This document shows positions 24,609 to 34,586 of a DNA stretch of 64,000 nt, one piece after another; the first letter of the stretch is position 1; each line of letters begins with the position of its first letter. A program made the translations under genes and the position numbers. Under the pieces are notes generated by a model. That model worked only from the letters and a program-made list of their open reading frames with translations, was not told the DNA's origin and did no database searches. The stretch comes from Neobacillus cucumis. Lineage in GTDB: Bacteria > Bacillota > Bacilli > Bacillales_B > DSM-18226. The stretch covers positions 62,001 through 126,000 of the forward strand of contig NZ_JAMBOH010000009.1 in the NCBI RefSeq assembly GCF_023715505.1, read 5' to 3'.

Positions 24609-25004
24609 ATGAAGTATTTGCTTAAGACACAAATATTTGCAATATTATTAACATTATCTTGGAGTATTTACTTGGTTGTTTTAGCCTTCCTAGACCAGCC
24701 CGACCGTGCCCTTCGATACATAAATTCATTTGTGTTTGGATTGGCTATTCTTTTAGCCGTAATATATTTTGTTTTAACCAGGTATATGCTGGGGAGAAAC
24801 TGGTCTGCACTTCTTTTAGTCCTAATCTCTTATTTACTTCTATACAAGCCAATATTTCAGGGAATTTTGTTAAGAATAACCGGTGATAGTTATGGAAGTA
24901 TCATCAAATTTCTATCAACATCTACTGGAACAGTTCATTTACTCGCCATCATTATTGGAGTCGGTACTGGTATTCTCTTTTCCAGGCCGCAGCTTAAAAA
25001 CTAA
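24609..25004 (+). CDS. Small integral membrane protein, unknown function
   Basis: A 131-aa protein with four hydrophobic segments (about residues 8-28, 40-60, 66-85 and 108-126) and a short charged C-terminus. ATG 24609 follows AGAGGTG. No family is recognised. It is a single-gene unit with a strong terminator. Confidence 0.78.
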   Translation: MKYLLKTQIFAILLTLSWSIYLVVLAFLDQPDRALRYINSFVFGLAILLAVIYFVLTRYMLGRNWSALLLVLISYLLLYKPIFQGILLRITGDSYGSIIKFLSTSTGTVHLLAIIIGVGTGILFSRPQLKN

Positions 25005-25014
25005 AACAGCAAAA

Positions 25015-25059
25015 GGATAAATACCCGATCACTTAACGGGCATTTATCCTATTTTTTTT
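25015..25059 (+). terminator. Terminator of the small membrane-protein gene
   Basis: GGATAAATACCCG / CGGGCATTTATCC stem and TATTTTTTTT. Confidence 0.92.
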
Positions 25060-25105
25060 GGATTTGAGGGCTTCCCTTCTTTTGTTTCTAATGTACACAT
25101 GGAAT

Positions 25106-25135
25106 GGACAGTGTCCACGTTTGGTGTCAGGCACC
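25106..25135. repeat. Paired dispersed motifs GGACAGTGTCCAC + GGTGTCAGGCACC
   Basis: GGACAGTGTCCAC at 25106-25118 and GGTGTCAGGCACC at 25123-25135, 4 bp apart, in the gap before hutU. The same pairing occurs at 37802-37850 and 38706-38755. Confidence 0.8.
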
Positions 25136-25224
25136 AAAAATTGTAGAAATTTATCCGTATTTTTCAGATCGTTTTATTTTTATAATGAAGATAGATTGAT
25201 TGATATGTAGAGGGAGTGAGGGGA

Positions 25225-26898
25225 ATGGAGACAAATACGGGGAAACATCGGGTGATTCAGAACTTTACGGGAACGCAGTTGCATGCGAAGGGCTGGATTC
25301 AAGAAGCAGCCCTTCGCATGCTGATGAACAATCTTAATCCGGAGGTAGCGGAGCGGCCGCTGGATTTGGTGGTTTACGGAGGGATTGGCAAGGCGGCGCG
25401 AAACTGGAAATCCTATGACGCGATCGTTAAAACACTATTAGAATTAGAAAATGATGAAACATTGCTCATTCAATCTGGTAAACCTGTAGCTGTATGGAAA
25501 TCCCACAGGGATGCACCACGTGTTTTACTTGCTAATTCCAATCTTGTACCTGCATGGGCGACATGGGAGCATTTTCATGAACTCGATCAAAAGGGGTTAA
25601 TGATGTACGGCCAGATGACTGCAGGAAGCTGGATTTACATCGGCAGCCAAGGCATCGTCCAGGGAACCTATGAAACTTTCGCAGAATTAGCGCGGCAGTC
25701 ATTTGGCGGTTCATTAAAACATACGATTACACTAACGGCCGGTCTTGGGGGGATGGGTGGCGCACAACCGCTCGCGGTCACGATGAATGAAGGGGTCTGT
25801 ATAGCGATTGATGTCGATGAGTCCAGAATCGACCGGCGAATCGAAACCGCTTACCTTGACATAAAGTCTAAAGACCTTGATGAGGCCTTGAAATTAGCAC
25901 AAGAAGCCAAAATAGCAGGAAAGGCGTTCTCCGTCGGGCTACTTGGTAACGCTGCTGAAATCTTGCCTCTAATCATTGAAAAGGGATTCACTCCCGATGT
26001 ATTAACCGACCAAACCTCAGCACACGACCCATTAAACGGATATATCCCTGCAGGCTTGACACTTGAAACCGCTGCAACTTTACGAGTCCAAGAACCTGCC
26101 AAATATGTGAAGCTTGCCAAGCAAAGTATGGCGACACATGTGAAGGCGATGATAAAATTGCAGGAAAAAGGCGCCGTTACATTCGATTATGGAAACAACA
26201 TCCGCCAGGTGGCCAAAGATGAAGGGGTTGAAAATGCCTTTGATTTTCCTGGCTTCGTGCCAGCCTATATTCGCCCACTTTTTTGTGAAGGGAAAGGACC
26301 TTTCCGCTGGGCCGCACTATCCGGCGATCCCGAAGATATTCGAAAAATTGATGAAGTTCTCTTACGTGAATTTAAAGAGGATCAACATTTATGCAAATGG
26401 ATTACGATGGCACGAGAAAAAATCAGCTTCCAGGGACTTCCCGCCCGGATTTGCTGGTTAGGCTACGGCGATCGTGCCAAATTTGGAAAGATCATCAATG
26501 ATATGGTCGCATCGGGAGAAGTTTCCGCACCCATCGTGATTGGACGCGATCATTTAGATGCAGGTTCTGTCGCGTCGCCAAACCGGGAAACGGAGGGTAT
26601 GAAGGATGGAAGTGACGCTGTGTCGGACTGGCCGATTTTAAATGCCCTGATAAATGCTGTTGGCGGTGCCAGCTGGGTTTCGGTTCACCACGGCGGCGGG
26701 GTTGGCATGGGCTATTCACAGCATGCAGGGATGGTTATTGTAGCTGACGGCACCAAGGAGGCAGAAGTCCGCCTGCAACGGGTTTTAACCACGGATCCAG
26801 GGATGGGTGTCGTCCGTCATGCAGATGCCGGTTACGAATTAGCCATCAAAACGGCAAAAGAAAAGGGTATCAAAATGCCCATGCTCGACCAGGACTAA
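25225..26898 (+). CDS. hutU: Urocanate hydratase
   Basis: A 557-aa urocanase, second enzyme of histidine degradation, converting urocanate to 4-imidazolone-5-propionate with a tightly bound NAD+. Characteristic stretches are [30 protein letters not shown], the glycine-rich [12 protein letters not shown], and [13 protein letters not shown] near the C-terminus, with the active-site Cys region at about residue 400. ATG 25225 follows GAGTGAGGGG. It is the first gene of a hutU-hutI-hutG run. It is intact, although the next enzyme in the route is broken. hutH is not in the window. Confidence 0.97.
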   Translation: METNTGKHRVIQNFTGTQLHAKGWIQEAALRMLMNNLNPEVAERPLDLVVYGGIGKAARNWKSYDAIVKTLLELENDETLLIQSGKPVAVWKSHRDAPRVLLANSNLVPAWATWEHFHELDQKGLMMYGQMTAGSWIYIGSQGIVQGTYETFAELARQSFGGSLKHTITLTAGLGGMGGAQPLAVTMNEGVCIAIDVDESRIDRRIETAYLDIKSKDLDEALKLAQEAKIAGKAFSVGLLGNAAEILPLIIEKGFTPDVLTDQTSAHDPLNGYIPAGLTLETAATLRVQEPAKYVKLAKQSMATHVKAMIKLQEKGAVTFDYGNNIRQVAKDEGVENAFDFPGFVPAYIRPLFCEGKGPFRWAALSGDPEDIRKIDEVLLREFKEDQHLCKWITMAREKISFQGLPARICWLGYGDRAKFGKIINDMVASGEVSAPIVIGRDHLDAGSVASPNRETEGMKDGSDAVSDWPILNALINAVGGASWVSVHHGGGVGMGYSQHAGMVIVADGTKEAEVRLQRVLTTDPGMGVVRHADAGYELAIKTAKEKGIKMPMLDQD

Positions 26899-26920
26899 CG
26901 AAAGAAAGTGGGTGAAGCAG

Positions 26921-28215
26921 ATGGGCAAGGCAATTTTTATAAGGAATGCAGCTCAGCTTGTAACACTAAGGGGGAGTTCCGCTGCTCTCCTTGTTAAAGA
27001 GAGAATGTCTGAGCTAGGTATCATTGAAAACGGCAGTGTATGGATTGAGGACGGTATTATTCAAGCAGTTGGCAAGGATGAAGTGCTTTTTGAAAAATTT
27101 GCCGCACGTATCGAACAAACAAAAAGTGGTTGATGCAACAGGCAAACTTGTCACACCAGGCCTCATAGACCCGCACACACATTTAGTTTTTGCTGGAAGC
27201 AGGGAAACTGAATTTAACATGCGCCTCGAGGGTGCAACTTATATGGAGATTATGAATACCGGCCGAGGCATCCATGCAACAACAAAGCGGACAAAGCAGG
27301 CTACCCATGAGGAACTTTTCCAAGAAAGCTTCGAGCGGTTAAATCAATTCTTACTCCATGGCGTCACAACGGTTGAAGCGAAGAGCGGCTACGGAATGGA
27401 ATGGGAAACCGAACGCAAACAGCTCGAAGTGGCAAAACAGCTGAACGAGCTTAATCCAATAGATGTTGTGTCGACGTTTATGGGGGGCACATGCGGTACC
27501 TAAATAATATAAGGACAATCTCGATGATTTTGTGAAACTTTTGGTGAAAGAAATGATTCCAAAGGTGTCTGAACTCAGACTCGCTGAGTTCAATGATGTT
27601 TTCTGTGAAAAGGGTGTGTTTACTCCCGAACAAGCACGAACGATTCTCGAGACGGGAAAGGTTTATGGCTTAACAGCGAAAATCCATGCAGATGAAATCG
27701 AACCTTTTGAAGGGGCGGAACTGGCCGCTGAAGTGGGGGCGATTTCCAGGATCATTTATTAAAAGCCTCTGAAAAAGGACTACGGGCAATGGCGGATAAA
27801 GGAGTCGTCGGAGTCCTTATCCAGGGAACCGCTTATTTTTTAATGGCGGAGTCGGCAAATGGTCGTCACATGATCGATTTAGGGGTACCGGTAGCTCTAT
27901 CGACCGATTGTAATCCTGGCTCATCTCCAACTGTTTCGCTGCCATTGATCATGAATTTAGCATGTTTAAAAATAGGGCTGACACCAGGAGAGGTAATCAC
28001 TGCAGCAACTATTAATTTCAGCTCATGCTATTGGGCGTGCCAGCCAAATCGGCAGTTTAGAGGAAGGGAAAAAAGGGGATGTTACGATATTTAATATAGA
28101 GAATTATATGAAACTCCAATACTTATATGGGATAAATCATATCGATACCGTAATCAAAAATGACAGAGTCGTGGTAAAGGGAGGTCGGCTGATTGAAAAG
28201 TTTTCTCTATCCTAA
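26921..28215 (+). pseudogene. hutI: Imidazolonepropionase gene, four frameshifts and a stop
   Basis: The whole length of HutI is recognisable, including VTPGLIDPHTHLVFAGSRE, GVTTVEAKSGYG, AKIHADEIEPF, ALSTDCNPGSSP and TINSAHAIG once frames are joined. Lesions: one extra A in the run at 27121-27125; one extra G in 27482-27487; a TAA at 27505-27507 where a Glu codon is expected; one base missing near 27747; one extra T at 28016-28018. The restored frame is about 430 codons, a normal length. It overlaps the TTG start of hutG by 23 bp. As read, no functional HutI can be made. Confidence 0.93.
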
Positions 28216-29212
28216 ATTAATTCCACCGAGTTTTGTTTGGATCAGGCCTGAAGGGAACACCCAAATAACAAAGGTTCATGAATGGATTCAGCCGCTCTCA
28301 ACCAAGTCCAATCCAGAACAGACCAGGAACACGGACGTTGTGGTGGTAGGTGTCCCGCTCTCTCGTTCATCGATTAGTCCCTCTGGGGCATCAGAATTTC
28401 CTGATGCCTTCAGGCGTGCCTGGAAGGGATTTACTACTTATAACATAGATGAAGATGTGGATTTAGCAGATATGACGGCTCTGGACGTGGGGGATGTACC
28501 AATGCATGTAACCGATATCCGCCGCTGTCATGACAATATCGTCGAGGCATCGGCTACTATCCATCGGAATTTTACTACTTCGATAGTGGCGGCAATTGGC
28601 GGAGATCATTCGATTACGGCCATGATGGTTAAAGGATTACACTGGGCCAAACCGCGCGAGAAAATCGGCATTCTTCAATTTGATACTCACTTCGATTTAA
28701 GGAGTCTGGCCGATAATGGACCATCTAATGGAACACCGATGCGGAATTTGATTGAAAGTGGTGTGATAGAAGGCTCGAATTTATACAACATTGGTTTGCA
28801 TGGTTTTTATAACACCAAAGATTTGAAGCAGTATGCGGATGAAAAGGGCGTTAATTATTTTACACTTCACCAGTCTAGAAAAAGGGGGATCGAAGAAACG
28901 GTTAGTCAATGTCTTAAAGAGCTTGCTGAAAAGGTCGATACTATTTATTTGACCGTAGACATGGATGTTCTCGATATTGTCTATGCCCCTGGGGTCCCGG
29001 TTGGAACACCAGGCGGAATGACAACAGCAGAACTCTTGAAAGCAGTACTCACTGCTGCTAAGCATCCAAAAGTCAAAGCCCTCGACATCGTCTGCCTCGA
29101 CCCACTAAGAGACACCCAAGTTCATACAACCGTAAAACTTGGCACCCACGTCTTTTTAACCTTTCTAACAGGGGTAATGTTACGAAAAGTGACAGGCACC
29201 GAAAAAGGATAA
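28193..29212 (+). CDS. hutG: Formimidoylglutamase
   Basis: A 339-aa ureohydrolase-fold (arginase family) enzyme that cleaves N-formimidoyl-glutamate to glutamate and formamide. Mn ligands sit in GGDHSIT, FDTHFDLR and TVDMDVLD, and VPVGTPGGM follows. It starts at TTG 28193 (AGGGAGG upstream), within the end of hutI. The last codons, encoding VTGTEKG, are formed by a copy of the GGTGACAGGCACC repeat, so the natural C-terminus may have been replaced. The catalytic core is intact. Position in the hut run supports HutG over agmatinase or arginase. Confidence 0.93.
   Translation: MKSFLYPKLIPPSFVWIRPEGNTQITKVHEWIQPLSTKSNPEQTRNTDVVVVGVPLSRSSISPSGASEFPDAFRRAWKGFTTYNIDEDVDLADMTALDVGDVPMHVTDIRRCHDNIVEASATIHRNFTTSIVAAIGGDHSITAMMVKGLHWAKPREKIGILQFDTHFDLRSLADNGPSNGTPMRNLIESGVIEGSNLYNIGLHGFYNTKDLKQYADEKGVNYFTLHQSRKRGIEETVSQCLKELAEKVDTIYLTVDMDVLDIVYAPGVPVGTPGGMTTAELLKAVLTAAKHPKVKALDIVCLDPLRDTQVHTTVKLGTHVFLTFLTGVMLRKVTGTEKG
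29189..29200. repeat. GTGACAGGCACC motif inside the 3' end of hutG
   Basis: Twelve of thirteen bases of the dispersed motif lie in frame just before the hutG stop codon. Confidence 0.8.
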
Positions 29213-29278
29213 ACACGTTAACTAACTGACAAATAAACAAGGATGGTGGGTCAGTATCATTGGTTAAAAAGTTGCATG

Positions 29279-29308
29279 AAACCTTGAGTTATTCTCAAGG
29301 TTTTTTAT
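29279..29308 (+). terminator. Terminator of the hut run
   Basis: AAACCTTGAG / CTCAAGGTTT stem followed by TTTTATTT, 66 bp after hutG. Confidence 0.85.
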
Positions 29309-29410
29309 TTATGGATATTTTGTTGTACAACAGTTAATTTCCGACATCATTATGCGAAAAATGTCTGTTTGTGCGCTTTCCCGAGGAATAAAACGCAGTA
29401 AACACTATCA

Positions 29411-29440
29411 TTCAACATGCAGCTCTCGTTGTTATATAAT
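29411..29440 (+). promoter_or_regulatory. Candidate promoter for the phosphodiesterase gene
   Basis: TTCAAC (29411-29416) and TATAAT (29435-29440), 18 bp apart, 37 bp before the TTG start. Confidence 0.5.
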
Positions 29441-29477
29441 AGAAATACTAGACATCATAAAGAACGAGGGATAAGAT

Positions 29478-29966
29478 TTGAAACTTGTGATTATTTCCGA
29501 CACCCATATGCCTAGACGAGCCAAGGGGCTACCAGCAAGATTGAAGGAGGAATTATCGGACACGGATTTGATCATTCATGCCGGCGACTGGCAGACCATA
29601 GACGTTTTACAAGAGCTTCAATCCTATGCGAAGGTTGAAGGGGTCTTTGGGAATGTCGACGATGATTATATTCAGGAACATTTCCCCGAAAAAAGGATTT
29701 TAAAGCTAGGCAGGTTTAAGATAGGTATTACCCACGGGCATGGAAAAGGAAAAACGACTGAAAAGCGGGCCACACTGGCGTTTAAAGAGGAAGCAGTAGA
29801 TTGTATCATTTTTGGTCACTCTCATATCCCGCTAAAACGTTATGAAGACGGTGTGCTTCTTTTTAACCCTGGTTCACCCACAGATAAACGGCGTCAGAAG
29901 ATGTATTCCTTTGGGATTTTTTATATTGGTGATACCATAGAAGCACAGCATATTTTTTTCAAATAA
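29478..29966 (+). CDS. YfcE/MJ0936-type metallophosphodiesterase
   Basis: A 162-aa calcineurin-like phosphoesterase. The five metal-binding blocks are present: ISDTHMP (residues 5-11), HAGDW (about 34-38), GNVDD, THGHGKG and FGHSHIP. It is similar to B. subtilis YsnB and E. coli YfcE, which hydrolyse phosphodiesters in vitro; the natural substrate is not established. TTG start with GAGGG upstream. It is followed 11 bp later by a glutaredoxin-like gene. Confidence 0.93.
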   Translation: MKLVIISDTHMPRRAKGLPARLKEELSDTDLIIHAGDWQTIDVLQELQSYAKVEGVFGNVDDDYIQEHFPEKRILKLGRFKIGITHGHGKGKTTEKRATLAFKEEAVDCIIFGHSHIPLKRYEDGVLLFNPGSPTDKRRQKMYSFGIFYIGDTIEAQHIFFK

Positions 29967-29977
29967 GGGAGAAACCA

Positions 29978-30217
29978 ATGAATAAAACAGTGATTGTCTA
30001 TACCACCAACGATTGTATTGAATGTACAATTGTTAAAAAGGTACTAACGGAGGAAGGTATACCGTTTGAGGTCAGGGACATCTCAAAAAATGCTTCCTTC
30101 CAAAAAGAAGTCGAACAATACGGTTTCCTAGGGGTTCCAGTGACCGTACTAAATGATCGTGCAATAAAGGGATTTACAAATGAGTTAAAGGAAATTATTG
30201 ACTTAGCGAAATGTTAA
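29978..30217 (+). CDS. Glutaredoxin/NrdH-like thiol protein
   Basis: A 79-aa thioredoxin-fold protein. The redox pair Cys14-X-X-Cys17 (DCIEC) follows the first strand, the cis-proline GVPVTVLND is at about residues 52-60, and GF follows. It is probably an electron donor to ribonucleotide reductase or a general thiol reductant. RBS AAGGGAGA precedes the ATG. It is likely co-transcribed with the phosphodiesterase gene. Confidence 0.9.
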   Translation: MNKTVIVYTTNDCIECTIVKKVLTEEGIPFEVRDISKNASFQKEVEQYGFLGVPVTVLNDRAIKGFTNELKEIIDLAKC

Positions 30218-30235
30218 GGTGTCAAATAAAAATTC

Positions 30236-30264
30236 TTTACATTGTAGAAAATTAGCGTTAATAT
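30236..30264 (+). promoter_or_regulatory. Candidate promoter of the thiamine operon
   Basis: TTTACA (30236-30241) and TAATAT (30259-30264) with a 17-bp spacer, about 27 bp upstream of the TPP aptamer. Confidence 0.4.
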
Positions 30265-30290
30265 GAGTGTAATTTAATAACCAAAGATCT

Positions 30291-30386
30291 ACTAGGGGTG
30301 CCCTGTGTATCAGGCTGAGAGAAAACAATAAAGTTTTTAACCCTTTGGACCTGATCTGGGTAATACCAGCGGAGGAAAGTAGCTAA
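30291..30386 (+). ncRNA. TPP riboswitch (THI element)
   Basis: The aptamer has the conserved core GGGGTGCC, CTGAGA and ACCTGATCTGGGTAATACC-like sequence followed by GCGGAGGAAAGT. Thiamine pyrophosphate binding is expected to stop transcription of the downstream nine-gene operon, because a terminator hairpin lies between the aptamer and thiM. Confidence 0.97.
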
Positions 30387-30422
30387 ACGAGATATTTTTT
30401 TGCGTTTTTCTTTCAAAACACT

Positions 30423-30456
30423 AACCAGATCCAATTTAGGGGTCTGGTTTTTTTAT
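30423..30456 (+). terminator. Expression-platform terminator of the TPP riboswitch
   Basis: AACCAGATCC / GGGTCTGGTT stem followed by TTTTTTATTTT, 28 bp before the thiM start. Confidence 0.88.
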
Positions 30457-30483
30457 TTTAAAAAAAGAAAAGGGGAGTTTATA

Positions 30484-31290
30484 TTGGAACCAAATTTCGT
30501 ATATGAAACATTACAAAAAGTAAGAGAGGTTAGCCCGCTAGTACATAATATTACAAATGTCGTTGTGACAAATTTTACTGCAAATGGTCTGCTTGCCTTG
30601 GGTGCATCGCCTGTCATGGCTTATGCCAGTGAAGAGGTAGCGGACATGGCGAGGATTGCCAGTTCACTGGTTTTAAATATCGGTACGTTAAATGCCCAGA
30701 ATGTTAATAGCATGGTGATCGCGGGGAAAGCAGCTAATGAGCAGGGCGTTCCTGTCATTTTTGACCCAGTGGGAGCCGGGGCAACCACATATCGAACCGA
30801 TACGGCCCACAAAATCATGAGCGAAGTTAAAGTTTCAGTGGTCCGAGGAAATGCCGCTGAGATTGCCAATGTAATTGGTGAAAAATGGCAAATAAAAGGT
30901 GTTGATGCCGGTGCGGGAAATGGAGACACAGTCGAACTTGCAATCAAGGCAGCGAAGATAAGTGGATGTGTTGTTGTCATAACCGGAAAAGAGGATATTG
31001 TATCAAACGGTGAAACCAATTATGTCGTATCAGGCGGACATCCAATTTTAACAAAAGTGACTGGTACGGGCTGCCTATTAACTTCCGTAATCGGTGCCTT
31101 TGCTGGAGTGGAAAAGGATGTACTTCAAGCAGCGGTTGCTGCTTTAGCTTATTATGGAATTGCTGCGGAAAAGGCGGCTAAGAAAACAGCTGAAGCGGGA
31201 CCAGGCAGCTTTCAAATTGAATTTTTAAACCAATTAGCATTAGTCACAGAAGAGGATATTAAGGCAAATGCATCTATTAAGAAGATTTAA
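30484..31290 (+). CDS. thiM: Hydroxyethylthiazole kinase
   Basis: A 268-aa ribokinase-fold enzyme that phosphorylates 4-methyl-5-(2-hydroxyethyl)thiazole for thiamine salvage. [19 protein letters not shown] near the N-terminus, [12 protein letters not shown], the TGKEDIV strand and the anion-hole KVTGTGCLL are family marks. I use TTG 30484, after AAAAGGGGAG; an in-frame start at 30400 would lie inside the riboswitch expression platform. First gene of the TPP-controlled operon, 14 bp before thiD. Confidence 0.95.
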   Translation: MEPNFVYETLQKVREVSPLVHNITNVVVTNFTANGLLALGASPVMAYASEEVADMARIASSLVLNIGTLNAQNVNSMVIAGKAANEQGVPVIFDPVGAGATTYRTDTAHKIMSEVKVSVVRGNAAEIANVIGEKWQIKGVDAGAGNGDTVELAIKAAKISGCVVVITGKEDIVSNGETNYVVSGGHPILTKVTGTGCLLTSVIGAFAGVEKDVLQAAVAALAYYGIAAEKAAKKTAEAGPGSFQIEFLNQLALVTEEDIKANASIKKI

Positions 31291-31304
31291 CGGAGGTTTG
31301 TAAG

Positions 31305-32114
31305 ATGAATAAAGCATTAACAATTGCCGGCTCAGACAGCGGAGGCGGTGCCGGAATTCAAGCTGATTTAAAGACCTTTCAAGAATTAGAGGTCTTCGGT
31401 ATGTCCGCCATAACGGCAGTCACCGCGCAAAACACCTTGGGCGTTCATGGGGTTTATCCGATGACACCGGAAGCGATCATTCAACAAATTCAAGCGATTG
31501 GGGAAGATATCGGTACGGATGCGGTGAAAACGGGGATGCTGTTTAGCTCAGATATTATTGAAGCTGTTTCTGAGCAAGTGCGGAAATATAGATGGGAGAA
31601 TCTCGTCGTTGATCCTGTGATGATTGCTAAAGGCGGTGCATCTTTACTGCAGCAGGAAGCGATTTTTGCGATGAAAACCTATTTATTACCGCTCGCCAAT
31701 GTGATTACACCGAATATTCCGGAGGCGGAGGTTCTAACGGGTTTGACCATAAGAAGCGTCGAAGATAAAAAGGAAGCTGCCTTAAGATTGGTTGAGCTGG
31801 GTGTTCAAACGGTCGTCATCAAAGGCGGTCATGATGAAGATGAATCTGAGTCAACGGATTTACTATATGATGGTAAAGAGTTTCATACCTTTACCAATAA
31901 ACGAATTCCGACAAAAAATACACATGGAACCGGATGTACGTTCTCAGCAGCGCTAACGGCTGAACTTGCGAAAGGTGCGTCAGTTTATGATGCAGTCTTA
32001 ACAGCAAAGGAGTTTATTCAAGCGGCAATTGAGGATGGCATTGAAGTCGGTCATGGACATGGGCCGACAAACCATGGGGCGTTTCGGAAGAAAAGGGAGC
32101 TTGGAAATCGATGA
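31305..32114 (+). CDS. thiD: Hydroxymethylpyrimidine/phosphomethylpyrimidine kinase
   Basis: A 269-aa HMP/HMP-P kinase producing HMP pyrophosphate. It opens with [20 protein letters not shown] and contains [19 protein letters not shown] and the [12 protein letters not shown] anion hole. RBS ACGGAGG precedes the ATG. Its stop overlaps the thiE start by 4 bp (ATGA), indicating translational coupling. Confidence 0.96.
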   Translation: MNKALTIAGSDSGGGAGIQADLKTFQELEVFGMSAITAVTAQNTLGVHGVYPMTPEAIIQQIQAIGEDIGTDAVKTGMLFSSDIIEAVSEQVRKYRWENLVVDPVMIAKGGASLLQQEAIFAMKTYLLPLANVITPNIPEAEVLTGLTIRSVEDKKEAALRLVELGVQTVVIKGGHDEDESESTDLLYDGKEFHTFTNKRIPTKNTHGTGCTFSAALTAELAKGASVYDAVLTAKEFIQAAIEDGIEVGHGHGPTNHGAFRKKRELGNR

Positions 32115-32752
32115 AAAACCTGCATGAGGCTTTAAAGGTATATTTTATCATGGGCAGTCCTAACTGCCTCAAAGACCCTGCCGATGTTTTAAAAGAAGCA
32201 ATCGCTGGCGGAGTCACGATTTTTCAATTCCGTGAAAAAGGAAAGGGAGCTTTAACTGGGGCAGAAAAACACGAACTCGCTAGCCAGTTACAAAGTATCT
32301 GCAAAGAACATCAAATCCCCTTCATCGTTAATGATGACATTGAGTTGGCAATCGAGCTGGATGCGGACGGTGTACATATCGGGCAAGAGGATGAGCCAGT
32401 AAAGGTGGTACGTGAAAGGATTGGCGACAGTAAAATTCTTGGTGTTTCTGTCCATACTCCAGAAGAAGCCGAGACGGCACTCAACGATGGTGCTGATTAT
32501 TTCGGTATTGGACCCATTTACCCTACTAGCTCCAAGGATGACGCAAAGCCTGTCAGGGGAACAGAGGTAATCGAAATTCTCCGCAAACAAGGCTACACCA
32601 TTCCAATGGTCGGAATAGGCGGTATTACTAGTGAAAATGCAGCGGCAGTCGTCAAGGCCGGAGCAGATGGGGTTTCCGTTATTACGGCCATCAGCCATGC
32701 AGATTCACCACTCGAAGCAGCAAAGGCATTAAAAAATAGTGTGGAGGGCTGA
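32111..32752 (+). CDS. thiE: Thiamine-phosphate synthase
   Basis: A 213-aa TIM-barrel enzyme that joins HMP-PP and thiazole phosphate. [57 protein letters not shown] and the phosphate-binding GIGGIT are all present. It is coupled to thiD and followed closely by thiW. Confidence 0.96.
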   Translation: MKNLHEALKVYFIMGSPNCLKDPADVLKEAIAGGVTIFQFREKGKGALTGAEKHELASQLQSICKEHQIPFIVNDDIELAIELDADGVHIGQEDEPVKVVRERIGDSKILGVSVHTPEEAETALNDGADYFGIGPIYPTSSKDDAKPVRGTEVIEILRKQGYTIPMVGIGGITSENAAAVVKAGADGVSVITAISHADSPLEAAKALKNSVEG

Positions 32753-32756
32753 TAAC

Positions 32757-33272
32757 ATGAATAAAACGTATAAGCTGACACTAACGGCGATGATGGTCGC
32801 GATAGGCACGATTACTAGTAATCTCGTAGCCATACCAATTGGGTTTACAAAGGTATTCCCCATGCAGCATTTTTTAAATGTCTTATCTGCTGTCTTACTA
32901 GGGCCCTACTACGCCGTCGCCCAGGCCTTTTTGGTCTCATTGATCCGTAATTTAATGGGAACAGGTTCTATTTTTGCCTTTCCTGGCAGTATGGTCGGTG
33001 CCCTACTCGCATCGCTTTTATTTTTAAAAACAAAAAAGATATTCCTTGCATTTGCCGGTGAAGTAATCGGAACAGGGATCCTTGGTGCGCTTTTATCCTA
33101 TCCAATCGCCACGTTAATCCTTGGACAAAAAGCAACCCTATTTGGATTTATTCCGTTATTTATCTTCAGCTCATTTGCAGGTGCACTGCTTGGATTTTTG
33201 GTCTTAGTTGTATTTTTAAGAAAGAAAGTATTAGTTATGGATGATAGTAAATCTCCAGCTATAAAGAACTAG
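32757..33272 (+). CDS. thiW: ThiW, thiazole transporter substrate-binding membrane subunit
   Basis: A 171-aa membrane protein with about five hydrophobic segments. AIPIGFTKVFPMQHFLNVLSA and FPGSMVGALLASLLF match the ThiW S-component of ECF-type vitamin transporters, thought to import hydroxyethylthiazole. ATG 32757 follows GGAGGGC. It lies between thiE and the deformylase gene, and its place in a thiM operon fits thiazole uptake. The energy-coupling module would be the shared one elsewhere. Confidence 0.92.
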   Translation: MNKTYKLTLTAMMVAIGTITSNLVAIPIGFTKVFPMQHFLNVLSAVLLGPYYAVAQAFLVSLIRNLMGTGSIFAFPGSMVGALLASLLFLKTKKIFLAFAGEVIGTGILGALLSYPIATLILGQKATLFGFIPLFIFSSFAGALLGFLVLVVFLRKKVLVMDDSKSPAIKN

Positions 33273-33284
33273 GGTGTGTGAATA

Positions 33285-34586
33285 TTGAACGAGGAATTGA
33301 TTGCAAAAATTACAAGTGAAATCGAGGCGAGAAAAGGGGAATTGTTAGACCTTTTATCAGACCTTGTTGCCTTTCCAACAGTCAGCCCTCCCGCCCGTAA
33401 TACGAATGAGGTTCAGGAATTTATTAAAGGATATCTTCAAGAGTTAGGTTTCATCACGGATAAATGGGATGTCTATCCTGGTGACCCAAACGTGGTCGGG
33501 ATTTTACAAGGTAAATCTTCTGGTCAGTTTAATAGTTTAATCATAAACGGCCATGTCGATGTGGCCGAGGTTGGAGACACAAAAGAATGGAGCTCCTCCC
33601 CATTTGAGGCTTACCAAAAGGATGGCTATATATTTGGACGGGGTGTCGCGGATATGAAAGGCGGAATTGCCGCATCACTCTTCGCCATAAAACTATTAAA
33701 AGAATTAGGTGTCACCTTACAAGGCGATCTTCAATTCCAATCCGTCATTGGCGAAGAGGTCGGGGAAGCCGGAACCCAAGACTGTGTCGAGCGGGGATAT
33801 AGTGCAGACTATGCCGTAGTGGTGGATACAAGCGACTTACACATTCAAGGACAAGGCGGCGTCATTACCGGCTGGATCACCATTCAAAGCAAGGAAACCT
33901 ATCACGATGGCATTCGCCGGAAAATGATTCATGCCGGCGGTGGTGTTGAAGGGGCAAGTGCGATTGAGAAAATGATGAAGGTTATCGCTGGCCTCCAAGA
34001 ACTTGAACGCTACTGGGCTGTAACGAAAAGCTATGATGGTTTTCCTCCAGGCACTAATACTATTAATCCTGCGGTAATCGAAGGTGGCCGGCATGCGGCG
34101 TTTGTTGCGGATCGCTGTGCATTATGGGTAACGGTTCATTTTTACCCGAATGAAGATTACGAAGAAGTAATCCAAGAAATTGAACAGCATATCAATGCCA
34201 TTGCTGCTGCTGATCCGTGGCTCAGGGACAACCCACCTGAGTTTGTCTGGGGAGGAAAGTCTATGATCGTCGACCGCGGTGAAATTTTTCCTTCATTAAA
34301 AATAGACCCGGAGCATCCTGGTACGAAACTGTTAACGAACTCCTTTGAAAAGTTGTTACACCAACAAGCGAACGTAGGCATGTCAACAACGGTGACGGAT
34401 GCAGGCTGGCTAGGTCGCGCCGGTATTCCGACTGCTATTTTTGGACCTGGAAAATTAGAGGATGCACATGCAGTGAATGAAAAGCTGGAGATCCAGCAGC
34501 TGCTGGATTTTACCAAGGTAATAGCTATTTTTATTGCGGAGTGTTGTAACACCAAGAAGGAGGAAAAACAGCATGACATTTTCTGA
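33285..34586 (+). CDS. M20-family deformylase for pyrimidine salvage (YlmB-like)
   Basis: A 433-aa M20 metallopeptidase-like amidohydrolase of the ArgE/DapE type. Metal and catalytic residues lie in INGHVDV (about 88-94), RGVADMKGG and GEEVGEAGT. In B. subtilis the YlmB homologue removes the formyl group from formylaminomethylpyrimidine, a thiamine breakdown product, before TenA acts. The position directly before tenA and thiZXY, and the TPP control, make this role likely. TTG start at 33285. Sequence alone cannot exclude another acylated amine as substrate. Confidence 0.85.
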   Translation: MNEELIAKITSEIEARKGELLDLLSDLVAFPTVSPPARNTNEVQEFIKGYLQELGFITDKWDVYPGDPNVVGILQGKSSGQFNSLIINGHVDVAEVGDTKEWSSSPFEAYQKDGYIFGRGVADMKGGIAASLFAIKLLKELGVTLQGDLQFQSVIGEEVGEAGTQDCVERGYSADYAVVVDTSDLHIQGQGGVITGWITIQSKETYHDGIRRKMIHAGGGVEGASAIEKMMKVIAGLQELERYWAVTKSYDGFPPGTNTINPAVIEGGRHAAFVADRCALWVTVHFYPNEDYEEVIQEIEQHINAIAAADPWLRDNPPEFVWGGKSMIVDRGEIFPSLKIDPEHPGTKLLTNSFEKLLHQQANVGMSTTVTDAGWLGRAGIPTAIFGPGKLEDAHAVNEKLEIQQLLDFTKVIAIFIAECCNTKKEEKQHDIF

